Shown here piece after piece: positions 58,015 to 64,000 of a stretch of DNA of 64,000 nucleotides. The stretch lies in assembly GCA_949592205.1 (NCBI GenBank), contig CATIUR010000006.1, positions 6,395,001 through 6,459,000 on the forward strand. The letters are read 5' to 3'. The notes under the pieces are model-generated. The model saw nothing but the letters and a program-made list of their open reading frames with translations. It searched no databases and had not been told where the DNA came from. The position numbers and the translations under genes were made by a program. Source of the stretch: Helichrysum umbraculigerum. Its lineage: Eukaryota; Streptophyta; Magnoliopsida; Asterales; Asteraceae. Position 1 is the stretch's first letter. Each line of letters opens with the position of its first letter.

Positions 58015-59349
58015 ATGGCAACTCAACAACAACTAATAGATCAATTGGATAGTCTTGCTAAATCAATCCAAGATAGATGTAGGAGTAATGCCCACTTAGA
58101 TAATTAATGTCAAAGGCATAGTTTGAATTATTCGGATAACATAGGGTACTTAGATCCTCAATTACAATATCATTATGACCCTTATGCTTTCCAAACACAT
58201 CAATACCAGCCTTACTTTCCTGAACCATTCAAAGTCTACCCACACTCATCTAACCATATACACGAACCGCCACCGTATGAAAGTTCTAACTTGAGAGATA
58301 TGTCCATAGCTTATCTTAGTAGTAACGATACTTTCTCACCTTCTTACAATCTACTTGAGCAATTAATTAAAGAACAAGATGACATGCTTAGAAGATGTAT
58401 TGATAAGCTGTCAGAAATACAAACACGAGTCCAAGTGAGTAGTAAAGAAGCTATGAATCAAGTAACTGACAATAGGCTACAAGAAGATGAGAGGCACCCA
58501 CACACCACATCTATATCATTTGACACAGACTTTCATTCTCATGAGACTGGTTGCAAAATTCCTTCAAACCCTACCCAGTCTTCTAAATCCTCACTTCCAC
58601 CCATTCTTGACCTATCTACGTCTGAGACCAACCAGGAGTTCATTCTAAAGGAAATTTCTGAACCACTACAACTTGAAACTTTCAGCCGGGGTGACGAGTA
58701 TGGCGAGGTAGATGAAGAGATAGAAGTAGAGAGCCCGGAGGTGGAGATTTACACAAAAGACCCAGCTTCAGAAGGACCGGAGGAATGCACACCAACTCTG
58801 AGAAGTGATCTCATTCCAATTCAAACCGACATGGTTGATAACATCCCGCAACTAGTTGTGGCTGATGATATCCCACCTATCCTTCCGAATGAATCACCAC
58901 CTGATCTAGATGAACCTTCTATTGCCATAGAACCTATCACCCAAGTAGTCGATGAGAATGTTGCTACAAGATTGGAGACAAAAACGGATACTGTTCCACC
59001 TCCATGCCCAGAGTACAACATTATCATTGACCAAAAGACCATATGAAGCAAGGTGGGTTCTGCATCATGGTTTCCCTTCAAACCATCTCTCCACCATATA
59101 ATGTCCTATACATCATGGAGTGGTGAGGATTCCTTCGACTAACCCATTCTGACAATCCAACCCAATGAGGTATTAGAAGTTAAGAGATTTGTGATACCCC
59201 CAGTAGAACAATTCCATCACTTTGAACCATCTCATTATATTGGACATACCCTAGCCTTAACCTGTTTTAAACTTTTAGGTATGTACCAATATTACCGCCT
59301 GTGTATACTGATGGATGCAAGGAAACCCCTAGGATTGCTTGAGAAATAA
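58015..59349 (+). pseudogene. Unrecognised 444-codon ORF of a pol-less Athila element
   Basis: One frame runs from ATG 58015 (MATQQQLIDQLDSLAKSIQ) to TAA 59347-59349, broken only by TAA 58105, TGA 59044 and TAA 59140. The longest open part is 58108-59043. Composition: a short N-terminal helix; a Tyr/Pro/His-rich region (DPQLQYHYDPYAFQTHQYQ); a probable coiled coil near codon 125 (LEQLIKEQDDMLRRCIDKL); a long acidic, Pro-rich section (GEVDEEIEVESPEVEIY); and a C-terminal part with IPPVEQFHHFEPSHYIGHTL and RLCILMDARKPLGLLEK. It lies where gag would be, but I see no zinc knuckle, protease or RT motif. It is followed at once by a block that in the pol-bearing Athila follows integrase (gagtcaagcta, 59353 against 2083), so pol is absent. 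Function unknown. Confidence 0.6.
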
Positions 59350-61367
59350 TGCTAGAGTCAAGCTAGAGACTCGAACAAAAACAAGCACTTCTCAGGAGGC
59401 AACCAGTGTCTAACATAGGTTTGGTAATAGAAGTTAATTTAGGAAGCTAACCCAATAAGTAGAAGATGAAACCCTAAAATGAATGTTCCGAGTTTTCTAT
59501 TTTTATGAACAAAATGGATGGTTTGCGAAATTACGTCATTGAAAGTCAAAATTTTTTTCAAACCTTAATAGTTCCTACTCCAGTCGTTTGAACTTTATTG
59601 CCACATCTATTTTTCACCATTTTCTAAAGTTCTTAATATCCCTTTCACTCACAAACATGGAAATCTATTAGGAGTTAGAAGCCTTAGTCATTTTAAACAC
59701 CCACTGACATATTTCGAGCATTTGAGGTACTTATATATGAAAACATACATGAAATACTAATGCTTAATCTGATAACATGCTTTGTATGTCAATATGTGTA
59801 TTATGCTCGAACTCTTTTAAACATATGTGCTTTGGATATCTCTATACTTGGCTACCTGATTCAACTGATAATACTGGTATTTCCATATCTGCTGCGGTGA
59901 AATTATAGGTAACTAACACTTTTAGTGTGAGATTAGATTCCATGTCATACACTGATTTGTTTCATCTTCAATGTACTTACTTTGATAGGTTCTTCGCAAA
60001 CCAGTGAATTGATGATTTGGAGAATAATCATTTGTTTGTTAGATCACGTTTGTTTGTTCTATTTGTGCTAATGTTTAACAAGCAGGGACTGACGCCTATG
60101 GATAAAGAATCTTTTAATGAATGGATAACAAGGGGAGCTTACAGTTCATTGAATTTGGGAATCTTTGGAGCATTACTTTGCACGAGAAGAGATGGCACTT
60201 CTAAACACAAAGATGATTTTTAGTTGTCTATGACTAGTTCATCAAGGTTGATTAGCTCAATACTCATTACATGTGCCCACAAACTCCAAATCCTATAGCT
60301 AAACCTTACCACATAATGGAACCCGAAACCATCACTACCATCCACCATCACCATATCCACCCACATTCGCCCATCAATCCACCACTTCACACTTACAACC
60401 ATCACCATCAGGGACCATTCAAACAAAGGAATAGATACGGGATTAAATTGGAAACTGGAGATCTCAGCCGGTAAAAGAACAACATCACATTCATTACATC
60501 AATTTGTCGGCAAACATCTCGGAAGATAAAAATTTATGGTCATCGGATTCAGCACTTTCAGATCATTAGGAGAAGTTAAGTTACAGTAGCGGCTCTTGAA
60601 GATTAGGATCTTTGTCCATTAACCAATCTCCAACATTTGGTATTTCTGGGTAGATTCTGCTTGTGTTCGGAGGGCGACGTCGCTTCGCTTCATTTTCTAC
60701 AATCTATCATTTCCGTCTTAGTTATTTTCGAGAGAAGTTGCTGATTTGAGTGGATGTTGGATGACTGGAAAGATCCAAGAGATGACGAGCATTCAAGGAA
60801 GAAACCGTGGAGTCAAAGGCAGACAAACAAAGCCTACACAACTGCAGACAACGAAACTTAAACACATCTCTGAAAGGAGCGTGGACTATCTTCTTCCGAA
60901 ATCCGCGCGTGCCAAAGATCTAAGTGTGGGATCTCAACCCACACTACAGCCACTCGGCAAGAATCGCCTCCAAATCTTTAAACACTAAAGTGTGAGATTC
61001 ACTAATAAGAATCTCCATTTACATGATGGAACGATTCTATGCTAAGTATGGATAAGAAGCACTGTGCATCAGATCAATTCGTCCAAAGCTGATCCGTTCT
61101 TCATAGAAATAGAGGATCAAGATCTTCAAAGACTCCTCTCATTTACCACTCTCAGCTTCATAACATCAATCGTTATCTGGGGAGTTTCTTAACCTTTACC
61201 CAGCTTTCATGATTTGATTTCGCTTTGTTAGCTTTAAAAATTCAAAGTAATCTATACTCTATCCTAAACTTATCACTAAGTGTGGGATTCCAGCGCAAAC
61301 CAAACACTTGATAAACATTTTCTATATGTTCAAACTCTAAGTATGGGATTGTACTTGCAATACAATC
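59350..61367 (+). other. 3' untranslated interior of the pol-less Athila element
   Basis: No gene recognised. 60290-60420 is a CAC/CAT-rich stretch. PPT-like motifs (AAGTGTGGGAT and near variants) occur near 60920, 60988, 61280 and 61338. The LTR follows at 61368 after a further 20 bases without a PPT-like word, so the functional tract is uncertain. Confidence 0.6.
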
Positions 61368-62494
61368 TGATGTGACGCAAAAAGTCATATTTTAAAGTAC
61401 AATATTCCACACTTTTTGGGCACATCTTTAGTGAAAATATTCCAAAACAATCATTATTTACTGAAATTCACTAAAGTGCTCTAAATACAGGCATTGCTGC
61501 AAAAACCACTAAAAACGTCCAAATAACAAGCAAAACAGAGCGAATAAACAACAGTCAATTGTCCCATCTTTATTTATCTCATGATAAATACATTCTAACC
61601 TTATATTATGATGTCATAGGTAAAAACGAGACGGGAGAATAAAGAATCATGCAAATCAGATAAAGAACGGAGAAGACAGGACGACTACGGACACCTATAA
61701 AGTCATTCCGGCTATGCCTGAGCTCTACACATCTAACTTCCATGAAATTGGTACCATTAGAACCATAATGGAATTACGAGATCATAGGCGAGATAACCAG
61801 CTCAAATGGACGTGTAACGAAGGAGATACGAACGTTTTAAGCAACAAATAAAATCAGACGGGGACCGAATACGGCCCTGGAGACCATATACGGCCCTACC
61901 AAGACCGTATACGGCCCTAGGCATACCGTATATGGCCATAGGTAGGCCGTATACGGCCCCTCCTTCCCTCGTATTTGCTTCGTTTGCTTGTACGTGCTGC
62001 TTCGTGACTTGTACGTGTGGTTTGAGGCTTTCACTATAAATAGGGGTCATCACCTTCCCATTTCAACACACCATTCTTCATTACACTTATTTCCTCACTC
62101 TCACTTTCTCTCTCACACACTCTCTATCTCTCTACTCTCTCTTTCTCTCTCTTCTTTTTCTCTCTCTAAAATTAGGGTTTAGGTCAATTAGTTCTCAGTT
62201 AATATTTAACTGAAACTAACGGAGGGACTACTTTTGTAATAGCATAGGGAATAGTTCAGGGGCTTTTCTTGTAATATTGTCGAAGATATTGCAGAGGTTC
62301 TGCTTGTACTCTCTCTCTAAACGCTTATTCAATCTACGCTTTATTAACGGTTACTTCTTTCCTTATCTGTTATAATGATGATTGCTATTGTTATTATGCT
62401 ATATTTAGGACCTGTTATTATGCGTAGTGAGTAGTTACCCTGTGTGTTTGTTATGATGTACTTAGTTTATATATGTGTAGGGTGATGCTGCTTT
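61368..62494 (+). repeat. Athila-type 3' LTR D, interrupted
   Basis: TGATGTGACGCAAAAAGTCA start. Five CCRTATAYGGCC-type words upstream of the TATA box (61866-61957), TATA at 62035-62042, CT-rich leader (62095-62165). Clearly diverged from LTR C, so C and D are either an old pair or parts of different copies. Cut at 62494 by the next LTR. Confidence 0.78.
62035..62042 (+). promoter_or_regulatory. TATA box of LTR D
   Basis: TATAAATA in tcactataaatagggg, about 80 bp after the last palindromic word. Confidence 0.6.
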
Positions 62495-64000
62495 TGTCGG
62501 ACCCCCAAATTCGGGTTACGGAAACGAATCGGGTCGGGGCGCGACTAATCCGGAAATCAAAGCACACAAGTTAAATAATGTACGACTCTATATACGTCGT
62601 TTACAAGTTACATTAATATAATGTAAAGGTTTTACAAAGTAGTAATAGTTACAAAAGCTCGTAAGCCAAATGTGAGAGATTCTAAGGCATATCTAATTGT
62701 ACAAAATGTAGAAATGCAGGGGAATCTCCTGGTGTCTGTATGCGACTCGAGCTAATAATCCTGAGCAGATCTACTACTACTGTGTACCTGAGAATACACG
62801 CTAAAATGATCAGCTAAAAGCTGGTGAGCTCACAGGTGTGAAAGTAAATCATAATGTATGAACCACAAGATTTAGTATAATGATTTGAAATCAATCAAAT
62901 AAATGTGTATATTACTGTCATGAGCTCATAGTTTGAGCTTAACTTAGGTGTCAGGATCACAATCAAGTGCCTGATCGAGTTTGCCTCCTGCATGTGCCTA
63001 ATCAACACACGTATGAACAAATGATAATGCGTCCGTTCGATCGCAGTCGTGGTAGCGCGACTACCCCGGACGGGGATTGTCAATCCCATATGGTACCATA
63101 CACTAACACGCGCTAAATCCATACTAACAAACTATGATTATGGAGGGCTTCATGATTGGTAAAAACAACTCATGCAGTCAATATATCGAGGTTTAGTACT
63201 TGTGTTTACATGTAAATAATACTGAGCATGTATTCCCACCCCTGGGTTTAAAACAGTAAAATGAGGGGCTATGAGACTCACCTGAGTCTGTTGTGTATAT
63301 GTTGCTACAAGCAATGATGTGATGTCCGCAAGGTTATAAGTATATGTAGATGTCTCAACAGACCATCTATGCTAGTTGTTCATTCAACTAGTAATGTCCA
63401 AACGATTTGGTTTGAGTTTTGAAAACATGTACAGCCCGTTGGTGACGGTTTGTAATAATAATTCAAAGTATTATTATTATGTTCATTGTGTTGTATACTT
63501 TCTCAAAGTATATGTTTGGTTATTGTAAGTGTTCGACACTTAGTGAAATTTGAGTTTTCAAGTTTATGTGAATTGCGACACTGGGTGCGACACTGGTTCA
63601 CGACATAAGGGTTGTGTCGCATAAATCTGAAATCATGCCTATGCGACATATAGTTTTGTGTCGCTATATGCGACGTTCGCAACTTAATGCAACATAGAGC
63701 TTTGTGTCGCACCATGCGACATTTAAATCCGTTTGCAACATACATGTTGCATCGCAGTACGCGACATAGGTAATCTTTAGCGACATAGTGGCTTGTGTCG
63801 CAGTCGGGTTGGTCTTGATGCGACACAAGTGGCTGAGATGATTTTCAAGTGTCGGGTTTGTGGTCAAACGACCTCGGTTTGACCCGAGACTTTTACACAA
63901 GTCTTAAAATGGTTCCAGAAGTTCAACAAAATTATTGGTTCGTGTCGGGGTTATCCCGAAGTGTCAGTTTTTAAAAACGAGTATCACACTTTATGTTTTA
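62495..64000 (-). repeat. Tekay-type LTR (minus), runs off the window
   Basis: Begins TGTCGGACCCCCAAATTCGG (reversed 3' terminus) inside LTR D. Landmarks: GCGCGACTAATCCGG, reversed acceptor GTACCTGAGAATAC (62784), reversed donor ACTCACCTGAGTC (63277; putative intron 62788-63281), CAGCCCGTTGGTGACGG (63433), GCGACAC array (63575-63830) and GGTCAAACGACCTCGGTTTG (63862). No PBS lies on its left, so this is the 3' LTR of a minus-strand element or a solo LTR. Confidence 0.82.
63575..63830 (-). repeat. GCGACAC/GTGTCGC array, right-edge LTR
   Basis: Repeated TGCGACAC/GCGACATA and inverted TGTGTCGC over about 250 bp, at the array position shared by the Tekay-type LTRs. Confidence 0.8.

Noticed and set aside
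60220..60480. His-rich ORF and its minus-strand shadow
   Set aside because: CAC/CAT low-complexity DNA in a non-coding part of the Athila derivative.

Overview
The window is plant nuclear DNA made almost entirely of transposable elements. Nearly every coding trace is retrotransposon gag, protease, reverse transcriptase, RNase H, integrase or chromodomain sequence. The LTRs run TG...CA, the primer-binding sites are complementary to plant initiator-Met or Asp tRNA, and the spacers are AT-rich with long (TA)n runs. I see no host gene and nothing prokaryotic. Chromoviral (Tekay/Del) and Athila elements together suggest a repeat-rich, possibly pericentromeric region of a eudicot. A more precise taxon (perhaps Asteraceae) would be a guess.

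Layout. 1-9654: remains of two Athila-type Ty3 elements on the + strand (decayed pol end, an extra ORF, two LTRs). 9655-12393: 5'-truncated Tekay-type LTR (+). 12394-14560: decayed minus-strand coding region and a scrap of Tekay RT. 15190-16250: reversed Athila-type LTR piece. 17591-18390: 3' end of a LINE. 19177-20858: inverted-repeat DNA element carrying a minisatellite. 21699-24484: a 36-bp tandem repeat, a (TA)n run, a minus-strand Ty3 LTR and an Athila LTR fragment. 24485-54826: an old minus-strand Tekay-type block (LTR, deleted interior, LTR, decayed pol) split by two younger insertions. 54827-62494: Athila-type element without pol, carrying an unusual ORF. 62495-64000: a minus-strand Tekay-type LTR that runs off the window.

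Insertion history, supported by 5-bp target duplications. A gag-only element (26061-37931, TSD TTCAT) entered one LTR of the old block. A Tekay deletion derivative (32145-35452, TSD AAATA) then entered that element's 3' LTR. A complete Tekay (39690-50214, TSD AGTTC) entered the old block's other LTR. Its LTRs are nearly identical and its gag-pol is one reading frame broken by four stop codons. The pol-less Athila entered the old block's RT exactly at the C of the CIDYREL motif.

Most unusual points. (1) All Tekay-type LTRs share a splice-donor/acceptor-like pair in U5, exactly 520 bp apart in four of them. (2) At one equivalent position, LTRs carry dense short-motif arrays whose core differs between lineages (GCGACGTC, GCGACACT, GCGAAACT). 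(3) One LTR holds three consecutive minisatellites built on hairpins, one with compensatory base changes. (4) Two non-autonomous elements have lost pol but keep coding sequence: a gag-only element, and an Athila derivative with a 444-codon ORF I do not recognise.
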